Shown: one piece after another, positions 47,901 to 57,047 of the stretch | How the letters are laid out: the number at the start of each line of letters is the position of its first letter | Numbering within the stretch: the first letter of the stretch is position 1 | From: Methylobacterium frigidaeris | GTDB taxonomy: Bacteria; Pseudomonadota; Alphaproteobacteria; Rhizobiales; Beijerinckiaceae | DNA: 64,000 bases | Assembly: GCF_022179185.1 (NCBI RefSeq) | Contig: NZ_BPQJ01000013.1 | Span: forward strand, 23,543 to 87,542 | Direction of reading: 5' to 3' | Notes under the pieces: generated by a model | What the model was told of the DNA's origin: nothing | Seen by the model: only the letters and a program-made list of their open reading frames with translations | Databases searched by the model: none | Position numbers and translations under genes: made by a program

Positions 47901-48680
47901 ATGCGCCGCACCCGCGCCCTCTGGACCGCCTGCCTGCTCCTCCTCGCAGCCCCGGCCTCGGCGGCGGAGCCCGCGACGGTGTTCGCGGCGGCGAGCCTGA
48001 AGAACGCCCTCGACGAGGCCGGCAAGGCCTTCACGGCCGAGAGCGGCATCCCGGTGCGGTCGAGCTACGCCGCGTCCTCGGCGCTGGCTCGCCAGATCGA
48101 GCAGGGCGCGCCCGCGGACCTCTTCGCCTCGGCCGATCTCGAATGGATGGACTATCTCGCCGCCCGCAAGCTGATCCGACCCGAGACCCGGTTGAACCTG
48201 CTCGCCAACCGCCTGGTCGTGGTGGCGCCGAGGAGCGCGCAGGTCTCCGAGGCGGCGTTCACGCCTGACTGGTTCGCCCGGGCCCTCGGCCCCGACGGAC
48301 GGCTCGCCACCGGCGAGGTCAGTTCGGTGCCGATCGGGAAATACGCGAAGGCGGCGTTCGAGAAGCTGGGGCTGTGGGCGCAGCTGCAGCCGCGGCTCGC
48401 CCAGGCCGACAACGTGCGGGCGGCCCTGGCCCTGGTGTCCCGCGCCGAGGCGCCCCTGGGCGTCGTCTACGAGAGCGACGCGAGGTCGGATCCGGGCGTG
48501 AAGGTGGTGGGACTCTTTCCGGCCGATAGCCACCCGCCGGTGGTCTATCCCTTCGCGGTGACGGCTGAGGCGAAGGGCGAGGGCGGCGCGCGCTTCCTCG
48601 CCTATTTGCGGAGCAAGGCCGCGCGGCGCTTCTTCGAGGCGCAAGGCTTCACGATGATCGGGGAGGGGGCGTCGCAATAG
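47901..48680 (+). CDS. modA: Molybdate ABC transporter substrate-binding protein
   Basis: This 259-residue periplasmic protein has a signal peptide (cleaved after A-S-A near 22) and the ModA start T-V-F-A-A-A-S-L-K-N-A-L. S-Y-A-A-S-S-A-L-A-R-Q-I near 54, D-L-F-A-S-A-D near 76 and P-L-G-V-V-Y-E-S-D-A near 193 supply oxyanion contacts. Molybdate or tungstate uptake would feed the cofactor genes at 26-31 kb. modB and modC are not adjacent, so it is either an orphan or served by permeases elsewhere. Confidence 0.92.
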   Translation: MRRTRALWTACLLLLAAPASAAEPATVFAAASLKNALDEAGKAFTAESGIPVRSSYAASSALARQIEQGAPADLFASADLEWMDYLAARKLIRPETRLNLLANRLVVVAPRSAQVSEAAFTPDWFARALGPDGRLATGEVSSVPIGKYAKAAFEKLGLWAQLQPRLAQADNVRAALALVSRAEAPLGVVYESDARSDPGVKVVGLFPADSHPPVVYPFAVTAEAKGEGGARFLAYLRSKAARRFFEAQGFTMIGEGASQ

Positions 48681-48689
48681 GACGCCCCC

Positions 48690-49691
48690 TCACGCGAGCT
48701 GGAAGCCGAAGGCGAGGGGGTCGCGCTCGTCGACCAGGATGGTGTTGTGGCCGATCACCCGGGCCCAGCCGCCGATGCTCGGGCGGATGGCGGGGCGCCC
48801 GCCCACCTCCGCGGCGCTCTCGACCCGGCCGTGGAACAGCGTGCCGATGATGCTCTCGTGCACGAAGTCGTCGCCGACCCGCAGCAGCCCCTTGGCCACC
48901 CGTTGCGCCATGCGGGCGGAGGTGCCGGTGCCGCAGGGCGAGCGGTCGATGCCCTTAGTCCCGTAGAACACGGCGTTGCGGGCATGGGCCTCGGGGTGCT
49001 TCGGGCGGTCGGCCCACATCACGTGGCTGAGGCCGTGGATGCGCGGATCCTCCGGGTGGACCGGCGCCACCGCCCGCTGCACCGCCTCGCGCACCCGCGG
49101 GCTCCAGGTCAGGATGTCGGCGGAGGTCATGCCGTCGAGGCCAGCCCAGCCCGGTTGCGGCTCGACGATGGCGTAGAAGTTGCCGCCATAGGACACGTCG
49201 ACCGTGAGGGCTCCCAAGCCCGGGACCTCGACCCGCACGTCGGCGGCGTGCAGGTAGCTCGGGATGTTGTAGAGCCGAACCTCGTCGACGAAGCGCCCGT
49301 TGCGGCGATACGCGACCTCGACCTTGCCGGCCGGGACCTCGAGGGCGAGGCGTCCCTCCTGGCGCGGCACCACGAAGCCCTGCTCCAGCGCCACCGTGAC
49401 GGTGCCGATCGTGCCGTGGCCGCACATCGGCAGGCAGCCCGAGACCTCGATGAACAGGACGCCGAGCTCGCAATCCTCCCGCGACGGCGGATAGAGGATC
49501 GAGCCGGACATCGCGTCGTGGCCGCGCGGCTCGAACATCAGGGCCCGGCGTACCCAGTCGTGCTCGGCGACGAAGATCTGCCGCTTCTCGCCCATCGGGA
49601 CGTTGGGCAGGACCGGTGCCCCGCCGGCGACCACCCGCACCGGGTTGCCGCAGGTATGGGCGTCGACGCAGAGGAAGGTGTGCGGGTGCAT
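48690..49691 (-). CDS. 4-hydroxyproline 2-epimerase, proline racemase family
   Basis: From ATG 49691 this 333-residue protein has both catalytic cysteines: C90 in M-C-G-H-G-T-I-G and C253 in D-R-S-P-C-G-T-G-T. Two cysteines indicate an epimerase or racemase; dehydratases of this family have Thr at the second site. The likely reaction is trans-4-hydroxy-L-proline to cis-4-hydroxy-D-proline. Downstream catabolic genes are absent here. It converges with modA, leaving a nine-base gap. Confidence 0.9.
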   Translation of the reverse strand: MHPHTFLCVDAHTCGNPVRVVAGGAPVLPNVPMGEKRQIFVAEHDWVRRALMFEPRGHDAMSGSILYPPSREDCELGVLFIEVSGCLPMCGHGTIGTVTVALEQGFVVPRQEGRLALEVPAGKVEVAYRRNGRFVDEVRLYNIPSYLHAADVRVEVPGLGALTVDVSYGGNFYAIVEPQPGWAGLDGMTSADILTWSPRVREAVQRAVAPVHPEDPRIHGLSHVMWADRPKHPEAHARNAVFYGTKGIDRSPCGTGTSARMAQRVAKGLLRVGDDFVHESIIGTLFHGRVESAAEVGGRPAIRPSIGGWARVIGHNTILVDERDPLAFGFQLA

Positions 49692-49948
49692 GGGCGGGCG
49701 AGGCCTCCGGGATGCGGGTCCGGGCACGGACGCCCCTTCGTCGCAGAAATCGCCGCGCCGTCATAGCGCCGTGCGCCCGCGGCCCGGCCACGGTCGAGGC
49801 CCGGCCTCTCATCCCGCCCGCCACCGGGCCTGATGACGCATGGGGAGACGCACGACGTAGGGCAACCCGGCGGCACTTGCGACGTTCTGGGTACGACAGC
49901 ACGGCCTTACGGGCCCGCGCCGTCGCGGCCAGCGAAAGGAGGTTGCCG

Positions 49949-50662
49949 ATGATGGACAATATCGTACAGGGGTTCACCCAGTTCCGCGAGCAGGTCTTTC
50001 CGAGCCAGCGTTCCGTCTATCAGCGCCTCGTCCATGACGGTCAGAAGCCGAAGGCCCTGGTGATCTCCTGCGCCGATTCCCGCGTCGTGCCTGAGCTGAT
50101 CACCCAGGCAGGCCCGGGCGAGTTGTTCGTCACCCGCAACGTCGGCAACATCGTCCCCCCCTTCGCCACCATGATGGGCGGCGTGACCGCGGCGGTCGAG
50201 TACGCCGTGATGGCGCTCGGCGTGCGCGACATCGTGGTCTGCGGCCACTCGGATTGCGGCGCGATGAAGGGCCTGCTCACCCCGGGTCTCGCCGAGAAGA
50301 TGCCGAGCGTGGCGGCGTGGCTGCGCCACGGCGAGGCCGCCCGCAAGATCGTCTGCGACGCCTATCCGGAGGACATCGACGACAAGCGCCGCCTTCACGC
50401 CCTGGCGATGGAGAACGTGCTGGCGCAGCTCAACCACCTGCGCACCCATCCCGCGGTGGCGAGCGCGCTGGCCTCGGGTCAGCTCACCCTGCACGGCTGG
50501 CTGTTCGAGATCGAGACCGGGCACCTGCTGGTCTATGACGGCGAGGTCGGGCGCTTCGTCGTCCTGGCCGAGGAGGACGAGTTGCCGGTGGCCGAGGCCG
50601 CCGTCTCGCCCCGGCTCGCCGCCGCCGGCGTGGCGGCGTCGGAGGTACGGGCGGCCGAGTAG
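49949..50662 (+). CDS. Beta-carbonic anhydrase
   Basis: This 237-residue enzyme interconverts CO2 and bicarbonate. Zinc ligands C41, H100 and C103 and the D43-R45 dyad are present (S-C-A-D-S-R and C-G-H-S-D-C-G). AAAGGAGG precedes ATG 49949; the second ATG at 49952 is equally possible. An N-terminal extension in the open frame is not expected to be translated. It could recycle CO2 released by formate oxidation, but it lies far from the fdh locus. Confidence 0.95.
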   Translation: MMDNIVQGFTQFREQVFPSQRSVYQRLVHDGQKPKALVISCADSRVVPELITQAGPGELFVTRNVGNIVPPFATMMGGVTAAVEYAVMALGVRDIVVCGHSDCGAMKGLLTPGLAEKMPSVAAWLRHGEAARKIVCDAYPEDIDDKRRLHALAMENVLAQLNHLRTHPAVASALASGQLTLHGWLFEIETGHLLVYDGEVGRFVVLAEEDELPVAEAAVSPRLAAAGVAASEVRAAE

Positions 50663-50710
50663 CGCAGCGGTGGATTGACAGGCGGGGAGCGGCGGGTGAG
50701 GACCCCCGGC

Positions 50711-50977
50711 ATGGCCGAGACCCGACCCGACCGCTCCCGCGACGCCGCCTTCGCGTGGATTGCCGCCATCGCCACCCTGGCGACGATCCTCGTTGCCAAT
50801 GTCGCGCCGGCCCGCGGGCCGGCGCCTCATCCGGTCGCCACGTCGCCGGCCGAGGATCCCGGATGCCGTGAATGGACCGATTCCTGCCGGGTCTGCACCC
50901 GCGGCGCCGACGGCGTGCATTGCTCGACCCCGGGCTTCGCCTGCCAGCGCGAGGCCCTGCGCTGCACCGGGCGCTGA
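50711..50977 (+). CDS. Small membrane-anchored or exported Cys-rich protein
   Basis: From ATG 50711 this 88-residue protein has one hydrophobic helix at about 16-36 (F-A-W-I-A-A-I-A-T-L-A-T-I-L-V-A) and a Pro/Ala linker. The C-terminal module contains six cysteines within about 35 residues (G-C-R-E-W-T-D-S-C-R-V-C, then H-C, A-C, R-C-T). Six cysteines suggest three disulfides in the periplasm or metal binding. It starts 48 bp after the carbonic anhydrase stop on the same strand. The function is unknown. Confidence 0.75.
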   Translation: MAETRPDRSRDAAFAWIAAIATLATILVANVAPARGPAPHPVATSPAEDPGCREWTDSCRVCTRGADGVHCSTPGFACQREALRCTGR

Positions 50978-51030
50978 GGTCGGCAGTGCGGAGGCGGGAT
51001 CGGCCGTGAAGCCGGCCGAGCGCCTCCTCC

Positions 51031-52341
51031 TCACGCGACCGCTGCCTCCTTCCCACCGCCATCCGCCAGGGCGTAGCGGTTCCGGCCCCGGCGCTTGGCT
51101 TGGTAGAGGGCTTGGTCGGCCTCGTCGAACAAGGCGGCTCGGGCGCAGGTGTCACCCTCGGGTTTCAACGCGACGCCGACGCTGATCGTCACCACGGCGA
51201 TCCCGTCGGTGCGGCCCGGATGGGCGATCCTGATGCCCTCGACGGCGCGCACCAGGCCAGCAGCGAACCGCGCCGCCTCGAGCGCCCCGACATCGCGCAG
51301 GACGAACGTGAACTCCTCGCCGCCGAAACGGGCGGCCAGCACGTCGGGTGCGGTGCCAGGACCAGGCACGAACGTCGCGAAGAGGGCCGCCACGCGGGAG
51401 AGGCAGGCATCGCCCTCCGGGTGGCCGAGAGTGTCGTTGAACAGCTTGAAATGGTCGATGTCGATCATCAACAGGGCGACGGCGCGCTCGTCGGCGAACC
51501 ACGCCTCGGTGGTTTGGTCGAGGAAGCGGCGATTGGGCAGCCCGGTGAGAGCGTCGGTATGCGACAGGCCCTGGTAGCGCCGGCGCGCCTCCGCCTCCGC
51601 CTCCGAGGCGAGCCGTGCCGACAGCGTCCGCAGGTACTCGCGGGTGCGCAGGGCCTCCATGCGGTAGTTGGCGTAGAGGCTGAACGCGCAGCCGGTGGCG
51701 AATTGCAGCGGCAGGGCGACGCGCAGGGCCGGATCGAGGCCGGCCTTGGTGCCCGCAGCGAGCACCGCGAGGGCGCACGCCATCACCGTATAGGCGAGGG
51801 CGGCGCGGAAGCGAAGTGCGAGCAGCATGTTGGCGTAGACCACCACCAGGATCGCCTCGCCGAACGTGTAGGTGCCGAGCGGGGCGTCGGTCAGCCAGAA
51901 AAGCAGGAGCGGCATCACCAGCGCCCCGACCATGCCGTGGAAGGCGATTCGCTCGCGGTTCACCGGAGCGACGCGCGGGATCAGCCAGGCCAAGACCAGC
52001 GAGACCGGCGTCACGACCCCCAGTCGGGCGATGACGCTCAGCTCGAAGATGTCCGGCAGAAGCGTGATGCTGGTAAAGTTGTAGATGTTGTAGAAGATAA
52101 GCCCGATCAGGACGATCTGGCGCAAACCGGCGGCGCGCTCGGCGCCATGCTCGGCCTCGTACCGCGCGTCGACGTCGTCGTCGAAGCGCAGCAGCCAGTC
52201 AAGGCGGCTGCCGACCCCGGACGCCGAGGCCGTCACGGCCGTGTCGGATCGAATAGGGTCGGCCCCGGCTGAGGCAGCAGGATCGCCGACGGTCAAGGCT
52301 GCTCCCCTGGTGCCGCATCGTCGCCAATGACCACCTTCCAT
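51031..52341 (-). CDS. Membrane diguanylate cyclase (GGDEF)
   Basis: The C-terminal GGDEF domain (about 260-430) keeps the active-site loop F-G-G-E-E-F, the substrate-binding D-A-L-T-G-L-P-N-R-R and metal-binding D-I-D-H-F-K, so it should make cyclic di-GMP. No allosteric R-x-x-D site is obvious before the loop. Residues 75-245 hold about six membrane helices of the type found in GGDEF sensors without extracellular loops. ATG 52341 has no ribosome site; TTG 52296, behind GGGGAG, may be the true start. No EAL domain is fused. Confidence 0.93.
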   Translation of the reverse strand: MEGGHWRRCGTRGAALTVGDPAASAGADPIRSDTAVTASASGVGSRLDWLLRFDDDVDARYEAEHGAERAAGLRQIVLIGLIFYNIYNFTSITLLPDIFELSVIARLGVVTPVSLVLAWLIPRVAPVNRERIAFHGMVGALVMPLLLFWLTDAPLGTYTFGEAILVVVYANMLLALRFRAALAYTVMACALAVLAAGTKAGLDPALRVALPLQFATGCAFSLYANYRMEALRTREYLRTLSARLASEAEAEARRRYQGLSHTDALTGLPNRRFLDQTTEAWFADERAVALLMIDIDHFKLFNDTLGHPEGDACLSRVAALFATFVPGPGTAPDVLAARFGGEEFTFVLRDVGALEAARFAAGLVRAVEGIRIAHPGRTDGIAVVTISVGVALKPEGDTCARAALFDEADQALYQAKRRGRNRYALADGGGKEAAVA

Positions 52342-52556
52342 TAGGTCAGAATCGCTACCTGCCGCTTAATTTTTCTCCACAAGCTCCTCTGGGGCCGGGA
52401 GCTGCCGCTCCATCGCGCGGCGTCACGAAGAAGGGTCGGGCGCCGCGTCCGCGGTGCGGCCGCATCGCTGCCATGCCCGTGCACGCCTTGCGAGCGGCAG
52501 CGCTCTCCGGCACTGCTCGACCGCAGCCGGCGCTTCCCGCGAGCCGGCCATCCGGG

Positions 52557-53837
52557 ATGCCCATGGCGACCAGCGCACCCATGGCGAGCAGCGCACGCAG
52601 CGAGACCACCCGGGCCGAATCGGGCTGGGCCGGGCCCGGCTTCGTCGAGTTCGTGGCCCTGATGGCCCTGATGATGGGCCTGACCGCCGTCACCATCGAC
52701 AGTTTCCTGCCGGCCTTCCCGGCGATCCAGCACGATTTCGCGGTCCAGGATCCCAACCGGCTGCAGCTCCTGGTCTACGTCTACATGCTGGGCTTCGGCA
52801 CCGCCCAGCTCCTCTACGGCCCGGTCTCGGACGGGATCGGGCGGCGACCGGCCCTGATCGTCGGCATCGGCATCTACCTCGCCGGCAGCGTGCTCGCCAT
52901 GCTGGCGCCGAGCTTCGAGGTGCTGCTGCTCGCCCGCGCCATTCAGGGCATCGGGGGTGCGGCGGGTCGCGTGCTCGCCGTGGCGATCGTGCGCGACCGC
53001 TACGAGGGGCGCGACATGGCCCGGGTGATGTCGTTCTGCATGATGGTCTTCCTCATCGTGCCGATCCTCGCCCCCTCGATGGGCGGCGCCGTGCTCGTCG
53101 TCGGCAGCTGGCGCCTGATCTTCGGCGTGATGCTGGCGCTGGCGCTCGTCACCCTGGCCTGGTTCGGCACCCGCCTGCCCGAGACCCTGCACCCGGCCTT
53201 CCGCCGCCCCGTCTCGGCCCGGGCGATCGGATCGGGCATCGCCGTCACGGTGCGCATGCGGGCCTCCTTCGGCTACGCCACGGCACTCGGCCTCACCACC
53301 GGCTGCATCATGGGCTATGTCGGCTCGGCCCAGGCCGTGTTCGACACCGGGCTCTACCATCTCGGCCCCCTGTTCCCGGTCGCCTTCGCGCTGATCGCCG
53401 GGGCGATGGGCGTCGCGACGCTGATCAACGCGCGCCTGGTGCGCCGGCTCGGCATGCGGCGGCTGGCGCACGCGGGCACGCTCGGGCTCTTCCTCGCCGC
53501 CTGCCTCCAGCTCGCGCTGATCCTGGCCTTCGCCGGCAAGCCGCCCCTGTGGCTTCTGATCGTCACCCTCGCGGCGTGCCAGTTCCTGATGAGCTTCGCG
53601 ATGCCGAACTTCAACGCCCTGGCGATGGAGCCACTTGCGGCGATCGCCGGCACCGCCTCCTCGTTCATCGGCTTCTATACCACGCTGCTCGCGGCCTTCT
53701 GCGGCCTCCTCGTCGGCCAGTCCTTCGACGGCACCGTGACCCCGCTCGCGCTCGGCTACTGTGCCTTGAGTGGCCTTGCCCTCGCGATGGTGCTGTGGAC
53801 CGAGCGCGGCCGGCTGTTCGGGAGCGGGGCCCGGTAG
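52557..53837 (+). CDS. MFS drug exporter, Bcr/CflA family
   Basis: From ATG 52557 the protein has 426 residues with twelve membrane helices. The motif D-S-F-L-P-A-F-P-A-I in helix 1, G-P-V-S-D-G-I-G-R-R-P in the loop 2-3 and G-G-A-A-G-R-V-L-A-V-A-I-V-R-D in helix 5 are typical of Bcr/CflA proton antiporters. Other in-frame starts are 52473, 52563 and 52581; the last two come from an 18-bp tandem duplication. Substrate is unknown. It is not in an operon. Confidence 0.92.
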   Translation: MPMATSAPMASSARSETTRAESGWAGPGFVEFVALMALMMGLTAVTIDSFLPAFPAIQHDFAVQDPNRLQLLVYVYMLGFGTAQLLYGPVSDGIGRRPALIVGIGIYLAGSVLAMLAPSFEVLLLARAIQGIGGAAGRVLAVAIVRDRYEGRDMARVMSFCMMVFLIVPILAPSMGGAVLVVGSWRLIFGVMLALALVTLAWFGTRLPETLHPAFRRPVSARAIGSGIAVTVRMRASFGYATALGLTTGCIMGYVGSAQAVFDTGLYHLGPLFPVAFALIAGAMGVATLINARLVRRLGMRRLAHAGTLGLFLAACLQLALILAFAGKPPLWLLIVTLAACQFLMSFAMPNFNALAMEPLAAIAGTASSFIGFYTTLLAAFCGLLVGQSFDGTVTPLALGYCALSGLALAMVLWTERGRLFGSGAR

Positions 53838-53893
53838 AACCGCCTTAACCGGTCCCACGCCACCGTCCCGGCATCGACGTGAGGTGTCTCGGG

Positions 53894-54430
53894 ATGGCTG
53901 CGCGCAACGACGGAATCCTGCTCGCCGGGCGGCTGCTCCTGGCCTCTTCCCTGCTGCCGGCGGCGATCGCGCGCGCGCTCAACCCCTCGGGCTTCGCCCT
54001 GACGCTCGCGGCCACCGGGATGCCCTATCCGAACGCCGTCGCGACCGCCTCGGTGCTGATCGGGCTGTTCGGGCCGCTGCTCCTCGCGCTCGGCCTCGTG
54101 CCGCGCCTCGTCGGGCTCGGGCTTGGATTCCACGCGGTGGTGGCGGGGCTGCTGCTGCACCGGTTCTGGGAATTCTCCGGCGCCGTCGCCCGGGTCGAGC
54201 AGGAGCTGTTCCTCGCCCAGCTCGGCCTCGCGGCCGGCTTCGTGCTCTACGCCGTCACCGGCCCCGGCAACTGGAGCTGGCAGGGATGGTGGCACGGAAG
54301 CGAGCGCGGCACGCCTCCGGCCGTCAAGGTTCCCAGCGCCAAGATCCCCGACAAGGATCCCGCCGCGAAGCCACCCCGCAAGCGCGCCGCCGCGCCCCGC
54401 GGACCGCGGCCCGCCAAGGCGGCGGCCTGA
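53894..54430 (+). CDS. DoxX-family membrane protein
   Basis: From ATG 53894 the protein has 178 residues. Four membrane helices at about 8-28, 50-70, 73-95 and 105-125 carry the DoxX features (L-L-A-G-R-L-L-L-A-S-S, F-H-A-V-V-A-G). A Lys/Pro/Ala-rich cytosolic tail follows (about 145-178). DoxX proteins are associated with redox or thiol chemistry at the membrane, but their role is unclear. It lies 56 bp after the MFS gene. The GTG at 53879 is an alternative start. Confidence 0.85.
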   Translation: MAARNDGILLAGRLLLASSLLPAAIARALNPSGFALTLAATGMPYPNAVATASVLIGLFGPLLLALGLVPRLVGLGLGFHAVVAGLLLHRFWEFSGAVARVEQELFLAQLGLAAGFVLYAVTGPGNWSWQGWWHGSERGTPPAVKVPSAKIPDKDPAAKPPRKRAAAPRGPRPAKAAA

Positions 54431-54470
54431 GGCGCGCGACGGCCGGCCGCGTCATGCGGCTGCCGGACCA

Positions 54471-55637
54471 TCAGGCCAACTTCCGCCGCTCGCCAGCGAG
54501 GCGCGGGGTGACGTAGCGGCTGGAGATGTCGCAGGCGACCCCGATCAGCCGCCTGCGGCCGTCGGATGTCGTCACCAGGCTGCCGCGGGCTGAGAGCCAG
54601 CGCACCCGCCCCTCGTGGTCGACGATGCGGTACTGTGCATCGTAGGCTCCCTCGCCGCGCAGGGCCGGTTCGAGGCTGGCGAGGACGGCCGGAAGATCCT
54701 CCGGCACGATCATCGCCAGGAACTCGTCGAGCGGGCCGTTCGTCACGCCCATCAGGTTCTGGCCGAACTCCGAGCAGGTGACCTCCCGGGTCGCCGGATC
54801 GACGTCCCAGGTCATCACCTCGGCTGCCGCGACGGCGAGGCGCAGGCGCTCCTCGCTGGTCCGCAGGGCCTCCGCGGCGCGGACCTGCTCGTCGATATCG
54901 GCCATGGTGCCGACCCATTCGCGGACCGAGCCCTCGGTGCTCTCGAGCGGCACGGCGCGGCCGAGCATCCAGCGATACTGACCGTTGCGATGGCGCACGC
55001 GGTAGGTCGCGTCGAGGGGGGTGCCGCTCTGGCAGCAGGCCCGCCACTGCGCCTCGACCGCAGCGCGTTCGTCCGGATGAAGGGCGCACAACCAGCCGAA
55101 GCCCTGAAGCTCGGAGTCGCAGAGGCCTGTCCGCGCACTCAGGCCGAAGGTCTGGATCAGGCTGCCGTCCGGGCCGGAGCGCCACTCGACGGCCGCGCTC
55201 GCCTCCACCAGGGCGCGGTAGCGCTGCTCGCTCTCCTGCACGCTTCCCGTCGCCGGCGCCTGCGAACTGGACGGCGCGGGTGATCCCGCCGCGGGCGCGA
55301 TCTGCCTGAAGCTCGGCTCGTAGCGGCCGAGCGGCAGATCGATGCGCACGTCGAGCCGGCAGGCGGGGTCGGCGTAGATCTGCTGCAGCACCTGCCGCAG
55401 GCGCCGGGCCTCGACCCGCACGATGGCGTCCGTCGCCGGATCGAAGCTGGTCGAGCGGCCGAGGGCGTCGGTCGCGATGGTGTAGGATTTCAGCAGGCTG
55501 CCGCGTCCGGCCAGGCTCTCTCGCACCACGTAGGCGAGGAAGGCCGAGAGCTGCGGCGACTTCTTCAACGGCGGCAGGTTCAAAAGAGCGTCCAGGGCAG
55601 CGTGGATGTTCTCGGTACCGATCGCTTCCCGATCCAT
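54471..55637 (-). CDS. Winged-helix-like domain with two PAS domains and no output domain
   Basis: From ATG 55637 the protein has 388 residues. Residues 10-115 match the winged-helix-like N-terminal domain found in many rhizobial adenylate cyclases and TolB-type regulators (F-D-P-A-T-D-A-I-V-R-V-E-A-R-R-L-R, then R-I-D-L-P-L-G-R-Y). Two PAS/PAC units follow at about 140-265 and 275-380, each ending in a D-I-D/D-I-S-type PAC strand. There is no kinase, cyclase or GGDEF part and no membrane helix. It may be a sensory transcription factor. A LuxR-type response regulator is encoded 385 bp upstream. Confidence 0.85.
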   Translation of the reverse strand: MDREAIGTENIHAALDALLNLPPLKKSPQLSAFLAYVVRESLAGRGSLLKSYTIATDALGRSTSFDPATDAIVRVEARRLRQVLQQIYADPACRLDVRIDLPLGRYEPSFRQIAPAAGSPAPSSSQAPATGSVQESEQRYRALVEASAAVEWRSGPDGSLIQTFGLSARTGLCDSELQGFGWLCALHPDERAAVEAQWRACCQSGTPLDATYRVRHRNGQYRWMLGRAVPLESTEGSVREWVGTMADIDEQVRAAEALRTSEERLRLAVAAAEVMTWDVDPATREVTCSEFGQNLMGVTNGPLDEFLAMIVPEDLPAVLASLEPALRGEGAYDAQYRIVDHEGRVRWLSARGSLVTTSDGRRRLIGVACDISSRYVTPRLAGERRKLA

Positions 55638-56022
55638 CGCTCGTTCCCGTCGCGTTCCAGCCCGCGGCGGACCCGGTCGTGCCGACGACGCGGCCGTATT
55701 CCGTCTCGCCGCGCTCGAGCTTTCGACCGGTGACGCGAGCCCCCTCGCCGTCTCCACCATCGCGCCTCAAGCTGATAAGGCAGCCGCGCCCAGTGTCAAG
55801 ATATGAACTCTTTTGATAGAATGACCCTAGGTCAGTATCGGTCAATCGACCCGCTGCTCCGGATCCCACGATGACAGAGGATGGGATCGAGACGGTCTGA
55901 CCTGGGGCGACGAAGGCGTGGGGCGGGGGGACGGGCGCGGCAGCAACATTGGGTTTATATTTCCATGCGATCGCCGCTTGCGATTCTTTTGCTGAACCGT
56001 AACGCGACGCCCGCGTTCCGAC
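55638..56022. other. Intergenic region, 385 bp
   Basis: It lies between two minus-strand genes and should contain the promoter of the winged-helix/PAS gene. The AT-rich tract at 55798-55825 and a direct repeat GGTCAGTATCGGTCA near 55832-55846 are the only features. No strong terminator for the response-regulator gene is seen. Confidence 0.4.
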
Positions 56023-56748
56023 TCAGTCGGCCAGCAGCCGCGCCCCGACGACCGCCGCCGCGGCGCGGTTCTGCACCCCGAGGCTGCGCAGGAGCGCCGC
56101 CATGTGAACCTTGACGGTGCCCTCGCCGAGCTGGAGCCGCCGGGCGATTTCCTTGTTCGAGCGCCCCTCGACCAGGAGTGCCAGCACATCGCGCTGGCGG
56201 GGCGTCAGGTCGGGGATGCGGGGCTGGCGCCCGTCCTGGCGTCCCTCGGGTCTCCAGTCCTGCCGCCCGTCCTGCCGCCCGTCGAAGACGGGAATGCGCG
56301 CCTCGAGCGCCGGCCGCGGGGCCGCGCCGTCGAGCACCGCCAGAGAGGCCGGCACGAAGATCTGGCCTTCGAGGATCATGCCCACGGCACGGGTCAGCTC
56401 GGCCGAGCCGATCCCCTTCGGCACGTAGCCGTGGACGCCGACTTCGAGGGCGGTGAGGATCTTGTTGCGCTCGGTCGAGGCCGAGACCACCGCCACCTTC
56501 ACGGCCGGGAAGCACTCGCGCACCGCGCTCAGGCTCCCGGGCCCCTCCATGCCGGGCATCGCCAGGTCGAACAGTGCCAGGGTCACGGCGCCCCGGCGGG
56601 TCGAGAGCTGGTCGAGGGCGGCGTCGAGGGAGCCGGTCTCGACGACCTCCGCGAAGCCGAAGCTGCGGGTGAGAATCGCCACCACGGCGAGGCGGAAGAA
56701 ATCGTCGTCATCCGCGATCAAGGCGACTGGCGGAGTCGGTTGGGTCAT
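56023..56748 (-). CDS. NarL/LuxR-family response regulator
   Basis: This 241-residue protein has a receiver domain (3-125) with acidic pocket D13-D16, phospho-acceptor D61 (F-D-L-A-M-P-G-M) and K111. A C-terminal LuxR helix-turn-helix spans about 178-240 (L-T-P-R-Q-R-D-V-L-A-L-L, then G-T-V-K-V-H-M-A-A-L-L). The linker contains four short D-G-R-Q-type units at about 156-175. No cognate kinase gene is adjacent. The nearest partner candidate is the winged-helix/PAS protein downstream. Confidence 0.93.
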   Translation of the reverse strand: MTQPTPPVALIADDDDFFRLAVVAILTRSFGFAEVVETGSLDAALDQLSTRRGAVTLALFDLAMPGMEGPGSLSAVRECFPAVKVAVVSASTERNKILTALEVGVHGYVPKGIGSAELTRAVGMILEGQIFVPASLAVLDGAAPRPALEARIPVFDGRQDGRQDWRPEGRQDGRQPRIPDLTPRQRDVLALLVEGRSNKEIARRLQLGEGTVKVHMAALLRSLGVQNRAAAAVVGARLLAD

Positions 56749-57047
56749 ACCGTGGCGTCTCTGGAAACAGTCCGTGCGGCAATCATCCTAGTGCAAGTCG
56801 GGGGCGCGTGGGTACCCTCCCGGCACGGAATAACTGGCAATATCAACGACCTATCGCACGGTTAGCCGTCGCCGTAAGAGTTGCGCCGAGACCATGCCGG
56901 CTTCCCGTGCGCGAGGGCGCGGGCAACGGCGTGCGGCGCGTCACCGCACCGACGTTCGGAAATTCTATCCTGAGGAATGCCCGCGTTGAAGCAGGGATCG
57001 AGGCCGGGACGCCGATCGGGCCGAGACGGGGCAGGAGGAAGAGCGCG

